From Orychophragmus violaceus (Eukaryota > Streptophyta > Magnoliopsida > Brassicales > Brassicaceae): a stretch of 64,000 nucleotides of DNA. A program made the position numbers and the translations under genes. Under the pieces are notes generated by a model. It was not told the origin of the DNA, searched no databases, and was given only the letters and a program-made list of their open reading frames with translations. Positions 22,384 to 33,047 of the stretch are shown here, piece by piece; position 1 is the stretch's first letter; each line of letters begins with the position of its first letter. The stretch is taken from contig CM058234.1 of NCBI GenBank assembly GCA_030180135.1, positions 35,002,766-35,066,765 on the forward strand. Reading direction: 5' to 3'.

Positions 22384-24850
22384 ATGGTACTTCTTCTTCA
22401 GGTATTGCGTTATTATTTCAAGTTCTACGTGAGTATTGGATACTAGTTGTGGTACTGATATTTTGAAATATGCAGGACCTAAGCGACAGTAGAACGTTGA
22501 AGAAAGTACAAGTGGAACTGCGAGTCTGGTATGAAGCAATGGTTGCTGCATGAGCCGTAGAGATTCTCCACTTGTAGGAGCCTTTCATACTTGGTTTTAG
22601 AAATTAAGTAATTTCTATCATGTATCTGCCTTGTGCAGAGATGTCTTTCATTTTCTTGTAAGAATTTGAATGTTTTTCATTTTGATAAAAAGCAAGCTTT
22701 GTTCTTTAGATCTTAATGAAATATAATATGGTAGCACCGCGTTTAGAATGGGTTTTATATCTTAAACCAACGTGAGTTTGAATATAACATAAATAATAAA
22801 AGGTTTGAGTCTGATGACTCGAACCAGTCTTTCCTTGGCATAGTCGTTTAAACCACACAGAGTGGAGCGGATTCAGAAGTTCCATAGTTTTGGGCTCATT
22901 TGATAATTAATCATGTGAGATATGAATTCTGCTCACTGGACCAAATGACTAAGGCCCTTTTACCAGAGCTAAAAGTAAACGGGCCAGAGGCTTATTGGGC
23001 CTTACACATACTGATGTATGCGGCCCAATGAGTATTAGTGCCAAAGGAAATCTTTGGTACTTCATTACCTTATTGATGACATCAATAAGTATGGATGTGT
23101 TCTTTTGATGAGACACGAGCAGGAATCCCTTGAGGAGTTCCAAGATGAAGTATAGAACCGATTTGACAGAAGCATTGAGATCCTCGATTAGATCGCGGAG
23201 GAAAATACTTGAGTCAAGAATTGGGTGATCATCTAGGTGGCTGTGAAGTCATATCACAGCTCTCTTCTCCTGGAAAACCTAAATGGTGTTTCTGAGAGAA
23301 GGAATCGGACCTTATTAGATATGCTCCGATTAATGATGAGTCACAGGAATCTTCCATAATCCTTTAAGAAATACGCTCTAGAAATGTCAGTGTTTGCGCA
23401 GAAAAGAGTTTCAATCAGAATCAATTGAAAGACACCACATTGGATGTGGACTGAAAGTTTTTCAAGCATGTTGTTTCTGATCATTTGGGGATGAAAGCTA
23501 ACAAGCTTGAACCCAAATCTGATAAGTTCTACCTCGCGGGTTGTCCTAGGGAAACCGAGGCTTACTACTTTTATAACCAATCCGAGAACAAAGTTTTGTT
23601 GTCCGGAACTGTGTCTTTTGAGAAAGATAATACTTTCCAAAAGAAACAGTGGGAGTAAAAGTACACATCGAAGAAATTCGATAAACAGAGGAGCCTGCTC
23701 AACCTGTTGAGGGAGAGCAGCGGTGAGATCTACAAAGTGCTGTAGGACCTACACCTGTGGAGCCTGAAATTCGCAGATCCGAAAGGATCCGTCACTAACT
23801 CGAGAGTGATTTCTCGTAGCCGATTGTCGTGATCTGTTGATCATTGAAAAGTGATGAGCATGCGAAATTCAAGAAGCGATGGTGAGCCCCAACTCCGAAA
23901 AATTGGCTGGGTATGCATGTTAGCTTCACCGATCCATTTCTGGATTGAAGCAATCATCTTGGAGTTGGAATCAACATTCTGATAATGTGGTCAAAAGTTT
24001 TGACTTGATCAGAAAAGAAATGAAACCATGCGTTTACAAGAAGACTAGTGGGAGCGTAATTACAATTCTCACACCGTATGTACATAATGTACTTAATCTC
24101 ATGAACGACGTTTCGTCGCTTAAGTCTTGTGAGACTTGGGTCGTAAGTCAATTTTTCGAAAGACATGGGAGGAGCCTCGTGAATCTATTAATATAGATTG
24201 GATAGGCTAATTGGATCGTGTCGGAATCCTTATATATAAATAAGGTGTTGGACAGTTCCAATATGCATGATTCCAAGAATGGCTTCACACCAAAGGTCTT
24301 ATGGCAATAATCTTAGCAAGATGAAGTGACTTGGACACTGGCTGAGCTAGCATCAATCTTAGCAAGATAAAATGTTTTGAACACTAACTGAGCTATTATT
24401 GATGAGTGTGATTGCTTATGCTGTTGCAATAGAATCCATCATGAATGCCATATTTTGCGCTCGTCTAGATGCAGCTTACGCATAAAGCATGACGAGAAAA
24501 TACCAATATGTTCCGGTAAAAGTCGTTGAACAGTTGCCAGAAATATCCCAAGTGTTTGAGAAACACTAAGGATAGGTTCGTGATGAACTGAGGAAGTGAC
24601 GAACCAGTTGAAAGTAGTTAGACGGACAAAGACGATTCCCGATTACTACCAGGCATGTCTCTTTGTCTGAATAGCGGTGCTATCTGTTGGAAGGGCTCCA
24701 AGCAGTGGACAGTAGAATAGTGCTTTTATCTGAATTGCGGTGTGGTTTGTTGGAATTGTTTCAAGCAAAAACACTGCAGTCTCTCCCACAACCTAAGCAC
24801 GAGATTTATTCTGTTGCTGTAGGTATAAGATATCTGCACAGATGATCTTG
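22384..24850 (+). pseudogene. End of gag and decayed pol remnant of element B
   Basis: It begins with the last codons of gag in the same shifted ending as element C (YWILVVVLIF). Pieces of GAG-pre-integrase, integrase (THTDVCGPMS near 23000; integrase C-terminal region 23500-23700), RT (near 23945-24190) and RNase H follow, all broken. The RT deletion junction near 23900-23925 matches A and C. Near 24640-24780 a rearranged, partly duplicated segment is shared with C, so the damage predates the separation of B and C. Confidence 0.82.
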
Positions 24851-25285
24851 ATTCCAGTGGGAGTTATTTTAGTTATGTTATAATCTTTATATAAACATGC
24901 TATGGCAATGTTTGTGTAAGTTAAAAACTGACATCGGTATTATTTAATTATTGGATAATTAAGTAATGGTCCCAAAGTATTTTTATGTTCATTTTATAGG
25001 TCATCAAGTTGAGGACTTGATCATGAAACCCTATAAGTAAAAGATAACATAAATTATGATTGTCCCTAGTCGAGATTGTCAAAGTGGGACACTGACAACC
25101 GCGAGAGACTAGCTTGTGAGGTGACTGTTGACTAAGTTTCATGGAGTCAATGATATGAGTATCACAGTCAGTCACATAGATATATGTTGGTGAATATATG
25201 ATCGGACATGACCCGCTAATGAGAACTCTACAGGATAGTTATATCTGTGTCATGAGAGTTTCTCATTACGACTATAAGAGTATAG
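24851..25285 (+). other. 3' noncoding module of element B, part 1
   Basis: It starts with the inner purine tract AGTGGGAGTT (24856-24865) and contains the conserved hairpin (arms 25217-25229 and 25255-25268, one bulge). Element D inserted inside the following small hairpin, using tatag (25281-25285) as its target. The module continues at 33048. Confidence 0.7.
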
Positions 25286-25918
25286 TGTTGGATAGTTCGG
25301 TTGATCCTGATTCAATTCTCATATTGATATCAACCTAAACATGCATCAGATCTAGGTGTTCTTATTTAGAATCATAACATGATCTCACCTTTTACCTGTT
25401 TGTTGCAGCGGAAGGATTAGAACAGGTCAGAGATCAGATAGATGCACCGAGGGATGAATCCTCCAAAGGTTCACACACGCTTCACAAGGAAATGGCTGCT
25501 AGACCACAAGGAACAGAGGCGCAGAGAGAGGAGAGAAATCGTGGCTGGGTATTAGGGTTAAGGGAGAAAAGACTTGGCTTTTAGTCATTAAAAGCCTTCT
25601 CTTTTCCCTTATGGGCTTTTGGGCCCAATCTGATTAAATCCCATTTAATCAGACCCATTTATTCATTCTCTCTTAGTACGACAAATGCCTAGCACTTTTG
25701 TCATACTTCTGCTAAGCCGTTCCAACACATTTTCCTGTTAGCTTAGGCGTGTGACCCATATGGGATCTTATAATAAAAGCAATAAGTCCAAGACTTATAG
25801 ATCATGAGCGGACTCTAGCAAGCCATCATGATCCCCAGTATTATATGACTTATGTCTGATCTCGACATACTCTTACTTTCTAGAGACAGTACCGAGATTA
25901 CTGGACACAATTCCAACA
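25286..25918 (-). repeat. 3' LTR of element D (633 bp)
   Basis: It reads TGTTGGATAGTTCGG to CACAATTCCAACA on the plus strand, followed by the PPT complement ATCTCCCACTTGTACT (25919-25934). Confidence 0.96.
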
Positions 25919-26771
25919 ATCTCCCACTTGTACTGGAATCTCTGTATTCATAATCCTTTTGTCACAATATCTCGATTAGTCATAAGGCAAGATTGGTGTC
26001 ATCCTTATAAAGCCTAATCTTGTTCATCGGACTCTGATTTGATACTGACAATCCAAACGACTCGGGAAAGTCCGTTTGAGCATGGCCATGCGTTTTCCAG
26101 TATTCAAATCTCCGATTGGCCTAGAGATATTCACTCCATTTATATTGGAGGGACAAATCCCATCTTGTTCCATCACTGTGAACTACTCATTTCATGATGT
26201 ACCCAAACAAGGTCCTTATAGCTATCACAGAATGATAGCGTTAGACAATGATCAAAGTACATCAGTCCATGTGCAGTCACATGCATGTGAACTCAGGTCT
26301 AAGGACTATACTCTATAGTCGTAGTAAGAATCTCTTATGACACAGATATAAATATCCTGAAGAGTTCTTATTAGCGGGTCTTGTCCGGTCGTATGTTCCC
26401 AACATACACCTATGTACTGACTTTGATGCCGTGCATCTATGACACACTGAGACTTTGTCATAAGTCACGTACCAATCCAGTCTCACACGGTTGTTGTTGT
26501 TCCAGTTTCAACAACCTTCGACTAGGGACATGATGATATAAAACATTTATCAAATATAGGATCTCATGATCAAGCTAAATGACTTCGATGACTCAAGATC
26601 AAATCATTTACTTTGATGACCTATAAAATGGTTCATATCATTTTGGAACGATTATTTCATCACAGTTAAAATAATCTTGAAATAATAATTTCATTAAAAC
26701 ATAAATAATGTTTTACAAGAACATATCAAATAACTAAAATAAAGCTCACAAAACTCCCACTCAAATTTAGA
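25919..26771 (-). other. 3' noncoding module of element D
   Basis: About 850 bp between the gag-pol stop and the 3' LTR, conserved across all five related elements. Hairpin arms are 26323-26336 and 26360-26372 (13 pairs with one mismatch and one G-T pair). They lie next to GACTATA-CTC-TATAGTC (about 26304-26320). The inner purine tract complement is AACTCCCACT (26752-26761). Confidence 0.75.
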
Positions 26772-29700
26772 TTACATTTCAATGTTTCTAATGCCTACAG
26801 CTTCAGTCAGGAACTCGAGCTTAGGCCTTGGGAGTGGCTTTGTCAACGGATCAGCGACATTATCATCTGTCGGAACTCGGCTGATCTTGACTTCCTTTCT
26901 ATTAATGATGTCACGTATCAAGTGATATCTTCTTTGAACATGCTTGGATTTCTGGTGTGATCTTGGTTCCTTTGCCTGAGCTATAGCACCATTGTTGTCA
27001 CAAAATAGCGCCAGAGGCTCAGCCGCATCTGGTATCACACCTAGTTCCATAATGAACTTTCGTATCCAAACAGCTTCCTTCGCTGCTTCTGAGGCGGCGA
27101 TATATTCAGCTTCTGTAGTGGAATCAGCAACGGTGTCCTGCTTGGAGCTTCTCCAACTTACTGCACCGCCATTCAGACAAAAGACATAACCGGACTGTGA
27201 CCGGAAATCATCTGTGTCTGTCTGGAAACTTGCGTCCGTGAATCTACTGACTTTAAGCACATCACTTCCACCGTACACTAAGAACTTATCCTTAGTATGT
27301 CTTAGATACTTCAAGATATTCTTTACGGCAATCCAATGGTTTTCACCTGGATTTGACTGGTATCTACTCGTCATGCTCAATGCATAAGCAACATCAGGAC
27401 GAGTACAGATCATGGCATACATGACAGATCCTATTGCAGATGCATAAGGAATATTCTTCATGCGCTCAAGCTCAGCAGCCGACGTAGGGCTCTGCTTCTT
27501 GCTTAGCGTTGTGCCATGTACCATTGGCGTGAAGCCCTTCTTGGAATCTTTCATGCTGAATCTTTGTAGGACTTTGTCAATGTATGAGTCTTGACACAAG
27601 CCTATCAGCCTCTTAGGTCTATCCCGATAGATCCTAATTCCAAGAACGTATGCGGCTTCACCCATGTCTTTCATGGAAAAACAACTTCCAAGCCAGTCCT
27701 TTACAGACTTCAGCATTGGAACGTCGTTTCCGAGAAGTAGTATGTCATCGACATACAGAATAAGAAATACGATCTTGCTCCCACTAGATTTCTTATACAC
27801 GCATTGTTCTTCTTCGTTTCTGATGAAGTCAAATTGCTTGATCGCTTCATCAAAACGAAGATTCCAGCTCCTCGATGCTTGCTTCAATCCATAAATGGAT
27901 TTGTGAAGCTTGCATACCTTTCCAGCATTCTTTGGATCTATGTAACCATCAGGTTGTGTCATATACACATCCTCTTCCAGAATACCATTCAGGAAGGCGG
28001 TTTTCACGTCCATCTGCCAAATTTCATAATCATGAAAAGCTGCAGTTGCTAGTAGAATCCGAATAGATTTCATCATAGCCACTGGTGAATAGGTTTCATC
28101 GTAGTCCACACCGTGAACTTGTCTGAAACCTTTTGCCACCAACCTGGCTTTATAAATCTGGACATTTCCATCCACGTCAATCTTCTTCTTGAAGATCCAT
28201 TTGCACTCGATGGCTTTTACACCAACGGGTAAGTCAACCAACGAAAACACTTGGTTGACCGACATGGAGTCCATTTCGGAATCAGTGGCCTTGCGCCACT
28301 TAGAGGAATCTGGGCCCATCATGGCTTGATTGAAGTTCGATGGTTCATCACCATCAATGATCAGAAGATCATGACAGTTAGTCACGAGGAATCCTTGATA
28401 TCTCTCGGGTTCGTGACGGATCCTCCCGGATCTTCGAATTTCAGGTACTACAGGTTCAGGCTCTACAATTTCTTGTAGATCCTCCTGCTGCTCTTCCTCA
28501 TTAGGTTGAGCAGTATCCTGTTCATCTTGAATTTCTTCAAGCAGTACCTTACTCCCACTGTCTTTCTTAGAGAGAAACTCCCTCTCAAGAAAGTTACAAT
28601 CCCGGGCAACAAAGATCTTGTTCTCGGAACGTAGATAGAAGTAATAAGCCTTGGTTTCCCGTGGATAACCAATGAAGTAGCATTTATCAGATTTTGGTGT
28701 AAGCTTATCTGAGATTAATCTCTTAACATAGGCTTCACAACCCCAAATTCTTAGATAAGACAGCACTGGAGCTTCTCCAGTCCATAATTCATATGGTGTC
28801 TTTGCTACTGCTTTTGATGGCGCTCTATTTAGTGTGAACACTGCTGTTAGCAGAGCATATCCCCAAAGGGATATTGGAAGGTCTGTGTGACTCATCATAG
28901 ATCGAACCATATCCAATAAGGTCCGATTTCTCCTCTCAGACACACCATTCCATTGAGGTGTTCCAGGAGGAGTGAGTTGGGATACGATCCCACACTCTCT
29001 CAGATGATCACTGAATTCCTGGCTTAAGTATTCTCCTCCTCGGTCGGACCGAAGAGCCTTAATGCTTTTGCCAAGTTGGTTCTGTACTTCATTTTGGAAT
29101 TCTCTGAACTTCTCAAAAGATTCAGACTTATGTTTCATTAAATAAACATATCCATACCTACTGAAATCATCAGTAAAGGTAATGAAGTACTGATAGTTTC
29201 CTCTTGCATTTGTGGACATTGGGCCACACACATCAGTGTGTATCAGGCCCAATAAGTCACTGGCCCTCTCGTTAGGTTTATTAAAGGGGGCCCGTGTCAT
29301 TTTGCCCATCATGCAGGATTCGCATTTCTCACATGACTCAAAGTCAAATGAGCCAAGAAGTCCATTCGAATGGAGCCTCTTGATGCGTTTCTCGCTGATG
29401 TGCCCTAAACGACAATGCCATAGAAACGTTCGGTTTTCCTCATTAGGTTTAAACCGTTTTGTATTAATGTTATAAATTGGCGCGGATTGATCGAGTATGT
29501 AAAGCCCATTCGTAAGAGGGGCAGAACCATAGAACAAATTGTTGCGATTGAAGGAACATAATTTATTCTTAACTGAAAAATCATAACCTTCCAAATCCAA
29601 CAAAGAAATTGAAATAATATTTCTGCTTATAGCAGGTACAAAATAACAATTATTAAGTTCTAAAATCAATCCCGAAGGTAAAGACAACAAGTATGTTCCT

Positions 29701-30749
29701 ACAGCTAGTGCTGAAACTTTCGCTCCATTCCCAACTCGTAGCTCCACTTGTCCTTGCTTCAGCCTTCTACTGTTGCTGAGTGCCTGCATATTAGTGCAAA
29801 TATGAGCCCCACAACCAGTATCCATGACCCATGAGGTATTATCAGAAGTAGTTGTATTAACTTCTATAACAAAAATACCTGATGAAGAAGTCTCGAAAGT
29901 CTTCTTCTTCAATTCCTTTAGACCTTCCTGGAATTTCTTACAATCTCTTCTCCAATGCCCCAGTTCTTTGCAGAGCCTGCACATGTCAGTAGGCCCAGCC
30001 TTGGACTTGGGCTTGGGCTTTGGCGTGTCCTTGTCCGCGACATTGACAGCCTTGGCCGCTCCCTTATCCTTAGCAGAGGATTTCTTAAACCCCTTGCCCT
30101 TTTGCACCATAAGCACATTGGGGTCCTTGGCGGTTTTCCTCAAGTTGGGCTCTGCAGTCTTGAGCATTCCGTGAAGCTCAGGCAGTGTCTTACTCAAGCC
30201 ATGCATGTTAAAGTTCAGAATGAACTGATCATAGCTAGCAGGTAAAGACTGCAGAATGATGTCGCAGGCAAGTTCCTGGCTGATTGGGCAGTCGAGTTTC
30301 TGAAGATGATCGAGATAACCCATCATCTTCAAGACATGAGGACTCACTGCCGCATTCGCAGCCAACTTACAGTCCAAGAGGTTCTTAACTGTCTGGAACC
30401 TCTCGGTCCTAGCCTGCTCCTGAAAAAGCGATTTCAGGCTTGCCATGATCTCGATTGGGGACAATACACTTTCGAACTGTTTTTGCAGCTCAGGAGTCAT
30501 TGTCACCAACATCAGGCAATAAACATCATTTTCATCTGACGAATGCTTTTCCCAAGCATTGTGCAGAGTCCTGGCAGCATTGGCAAGAGGCCTCTCGGGG
30601 AGGGGATCTCGAAGGACATAATCCTTCTTCTCCTGCTTGAGGACCAGCCTCAAGTTCCTTGACCATGTCAGGAAGTTCGTTCCAGTCAGCTTCTCCTTCT
30701 CGAGAACAGACCGGATCGAGAATGTGTTTTGTGTGCTTGTAGTAGTCAT
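26772..30749 (-). CDS. Intact Copia gag-pol polyprotein (1325 aa) of element D
   Basis: One frame encodes the whole machinery for reverse transcription and integration. Gag occupies about residues 1-290, with zinc knuckle CRLCKELGHWRRDC (257-270). The protease motif is DTGC (D310). The integrase zinc-binding HHCC region spans about 445-480, and the catalytic core is D506, D569 and E605 (spacing of 35 between the last two). Reverse transcriptase spans about 835-1060, with WQMDVKTAF and the catalytic YVDD at 999-1002. RNase H carries D1172, E1213, D1251 and a C-terminal ADPLTKPLP. The order protease, integrase, RT, RNase H defines Copia (Ty1). All key residues are present, so the element is potentially active. 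Gag and pol share one frame, so their ratio must be set by processing or RNA-level control. Confidence 0.97.
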   Translation of the reverse strand: MTTTSTQNTFSIRSVLEKEKLTGTNFLTWSRNLRLVLKQEKKDYVLRDPLPERPLANAARTLHNAWEKHSSDENDVYCLMLVTMTPELQKQFESVLSPIEIMASLKSLFQEQARTERFQTVKNLLDCKLAANAAVSPHVLKMMGYLDHLQKLDCPISQELACDIILQSLPASYDQFILNFNMHGLSKTLPELHGMLKTAEPNLRKTAKDPNVLMVQKGKGFKKSSAKDKGAAKAVNVADKDTPKPKPKSKAGPTDMCRLCKELGHWRRDCKKFQEGLKELKKKTFETSSSGIFVIEVNTTTSDNTSWVMDTGCGAHICTNMQALSNSRRLKQGQVELRVGNGAKVSALAVGTYLLSLPSGLILELNNCYFVPAISRNIISISLLDLEGYDFSVKNKLCSFNRNNLFYGSAPLTNGLYILDQSAPIYNINTKRFKPNEENRTFLWHCRLGHISEKRIKRLHSNGLLGSFDFESCEKCESCMMGKMTRAPFNKPNERASDLLGLIHTDVCGPMSTNARGNYQYFITFTDDFSRYGYVYLMKHKSESFEKFREFQNEVQNQLGKSIKALRSDRGGEYLSQEFSDHLRECGIVSQLTPPGTPQWNGVSERRNRTLLDMVRSMMSHTDLPISLWGYALLTAVFTLNRAPSKAVAKTPYELWTGEAPVLSYLRIWGCEAYVKRLISDKLTPKSDKCYFIGYPRETKAYYFYLRSENKIFVARDCNFLEREFLSKKDSGSKVLLEEIQDEQDTAQPNEEEQQEDLQEIVEPEPVVPEIRRSGRIRHEPERYQGFLVTNCHDLLIIDGDEPSNFNQAMMGPDSSKWRKATDSEMDSMSVNQVFSLVDLPVGVKAIECKWIFKKKIDVDGNVQIYKARLVAKGFRQVHGVDYDETYSPVAMMKSIRILLATAAFHDYEIWQMDVKTAFLNGILEEDVYMTQPDGYIDPKNAGKVCKLHKSIYGLKQASRSWNLRFDEAIKQFDFIRNEEEQCVYKKSSGSKIVFLILYVDDILLLGNDVPMLKSVKDWLGSCFSMKDMGEAAYVLGIRIYRDRPKRLIGLCQDSYIDKVLQRFSMKDSKKGFTPMVHGTTLSKKQSPTSAAELERMKNIPYASAIGSVMYAMICTRPDVAYALSMTSRYQSNPGENHWIAVKNILKYLRHTKDKFLVYGGSDVLKVSRFTDASFQTDTDDFRSQSGYVFCLNGGAVSWRSSKQDTVADSTTEAEYIAASEAAKEAVWIRKFIMELGVIPDAAEPLALFCDNNGAIAQAKEPRSHQKSKHVQRRYHLIRDIINRKEVKISRVPTDDNVADPLTKPLPRPKLEFLTEAVGIRNIEM

Positions 30750-32395
30750 ATCTGAAAATATATAAATAAAAAGGTTATTAGTTATATGTTCAGAATGATT
30801 AATCTCGTATTAAAGTATAATATGATTAATCATGCATTATATTCAATAACATAAGTTACCCTCAATAGAATATAATGATTCCAAGATCCACATATAACTA
30901 AGATTAAAGTGGGCCACTGGCCGTCACCCAACCTTAGCTTATATCGGTAAGCCCTATATCGGCTAATTATATCCTTGATATAACTCTTGGTTGTGAATCT
31001 GGGCCCGAGGCCCAATCCACTCTGATGTCTCAAGGCGCGGGACTCCCGATGGCCTAGTCAAGAAAACCGGACTATACAGTCATGTAATCATTAATGTCTG
31101 GGACTCCCAATGACATTTATGAATCATAAACCGTCTTACCCACGCAAAAGCAGACATCCTCACACTGTAAGGCCATGAATGCAATTGAATGGGCTTTGAC
31201 AGCTGACATAGCCTGGACAAGACATCCAACGCTTGATATTATTTGAGGTTCGTAGGTTTATTAAAATCATTCCCAAAATAGAAGATTACTATTTCGGGAA
31301 ACTTTCTATTTATGGAAACCTACTATTTTTGGAAACTTTCTAAAATTGGAAACTTTCTAAAAACGGAAACTTTCTAACTTTAGAAATTTCTTTAAAATCC
31401 AAAACCCGCAAATTCAGAAACTTCTATTTTAAGAAACTTTCTAATTTTAAAATTTCGGAAACCTTAATTTAAAAACGACTTTAATATTTTATAAAATAGA
31501 TTTTAAATTAATCTGAAGAAAGACTCAATTAACTGGCCCAATTGTTTTAACTTCTTGGCCCGAGGCCCAAGAATTGGTCCATGTCCAAGACATGACCCAA
31601 TTGTCCAATTAATTGACATAACCGGTCTGGTTCATTAAAACTGGTCTAACCAAGTTTTAATTACTACGACGACCACAATTGTCAACCGGTTATTTACTAA
31701 ACCGGAACTTCTCAATTTATTTGGTCCAACCAAATCAAATTAGAAATTCCTGGTTTAGGCACTAAATCCAATATTTCTTTCGAGATTGGATTTCTTATCC
31801 TGGTTTAACCAGACTTAATAAACTTATCAAATCTGTTTATTAAACCAGGACGATTTAATTTTAATTAAAAAAACTTAAACCGAACCGCCAAAACAAACCG
31901 TGACGATCACGTCAGCCCTAGCTTCGCGACCATTGTCCAGCCGCAAGCCGTGCAACGATCCGAGATCGAGACGACGTGCAGCTCCGGACGGGACGCGACA
32001 GCCGGGCAGGTTGGGACGCTCGGGTGGGATGGTCGGGACGCACGGTCGCTCCACGATCGCCGAGCGATCGGGACGTGACGCGCGCGACAGCCGGGAGGCG
32101 ATCGGGACGACGCGATCGACTCGACGCGACGATCGACTGCGATCGGTCGACCGATCCGATCCGATCCATCCGTCCGATCCGCGTCCGACCGGTCCAATCC
32201 GACCAACCGGCCATGCCGATCCAATCCGATCGCAAATCTGAGTCATATAGCTCATGTTTTGCGATTTTTCTTGTGTGTTTAGAGTTCAATTATGTTTCTT
32301 AACTGTTTTATCTTATCAGTAATTGATTCAAAAACAATTCTAAACAGATTAAACAACCTAAACAAGAATCTAAAACAAGAAACCTAAGAACCAAT
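30750..32395 (-). other. 5' leader of element D
   Basis: A 1.65-kb noncoding leader. A hairpin at 31088-31122 (stem TCATTAATGTC with GACATTTATGA, 10 of 11 paired) has the minus-strand loop core GGGAGTCCC. Repeated GGAAACTTTCTA-type sequence (31290-31450) and AAACCGG/CCGGTT motifs follow. A GC-rich island lies at 31903-32240. No gene is supported. Confidence 0.7.
31903..32240. other. GC-rich CGATCG-dense island in the leader of element D
   Basis: The stretch is strikingly GC- and CpG-rich in an otherwise AT-rich leader. It is dense in CGATCG, GGGACG and CCGATCC units. Open frames exist on both strands and overlap one another, as expected from the composition (few stops). None resembles a known protein. 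Confidence 0.75.
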
Positions 32396-32408
32396 GGCTC
32401 TGATACCA
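32396..32408 (-). other. Primer binding site of element D
   Basis: GGCTCTGATACCA on the plus strand, so TGGTATCAGAGCC on the minus strand. A perfect initiator methionine tRNA-type site, one base from the LTR. Confidence 0.94.
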
Positions 32409-32409
32409 C

Positions 32410-33042
32410 TGTTGGATAGTTCGGTTGATCCTGATTCAATTCTCATATTGATATCAACCTAAACATGCATCAGATCTAGGTGTTCTTATTTAGAATCATA
32501 ACATGATCTCACCTTTTACCTGTTTGTTGCAGCGGAAGGATTAGAACAGGTCAGAGATCAGATAGATGCACCGAGGGATGAATCCTCCAAAGGTTCACAC
32601 ACGCTTCACAAGGAAATGGCTGCTAGACCACAAGGAACAGAGGCGCAGAGAGAGGAGAGAAATCGCGGCTGGGTATTAGGGTTAAGGGAGAAAAGACTTG
32701 GCTTTTAGTCATTAAAAGCCTTCTCTTTTCCCTTATGGGCTTTTGGGCCCAATCTGATTAAATCCCATTTAATCAGACCCATTTATTCATTCTCTCTTAG
32801 TACGACAAATGCCTAGCACTTTTGTCATACTTCTGCTAAGCCGTTCCAACACATTTTCCTGTTAGCTTAGGCGTGTGACCCATATGGGATCATATAATAA
32901 AAGCAATAAGTCCAAGACTTATAGATCATGAGCGGACTCTAGCAAGCCATCATGATCCCCAGTATTATATGACTTATGTCTGATCTCGACATACTCTTAC
33001 TTTCTAGAGACAGTACCGAGATTACTGGACACAATTCCAACA
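32410..33042 (-). repeat. 5' LTR of element D (633 bp)
   Basis: Near-identical to the copy at 25286. The two differences seen are at about 32666 and 32892. Confidence 0.96.
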
Positions 33043-33047
33043 TATAG

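Larger units (their letters stand above)
25286..33042 (-). mobile_element. Autonomous Copia element D nested in B
   Basis: The 633-bp LTRs at 25286-25918 and 32410-33042 differ at about 2 sites (roughly 0.2 My). The perfect TSD tatag is at 25281-25285 and 33043-33047. It has a perfect primer binding site, a PPT and one uninterrupted gag-pol frame. It is the youngest insertion here and the only one with full coding capacity. Confidence 0.97.

Noticed and set aside
26992..30640. Many plus-strand frames of 60-116 aa
   Set aside because: Shadows of the intact gag-pol gene on the other strand.
31875..32302. Five overlapping open frames of 105-126 aa on both strands
   Set aside because: They arise from the stop-poor GC-rich repeat island; no frame resembles a protein or has a plausible start context.
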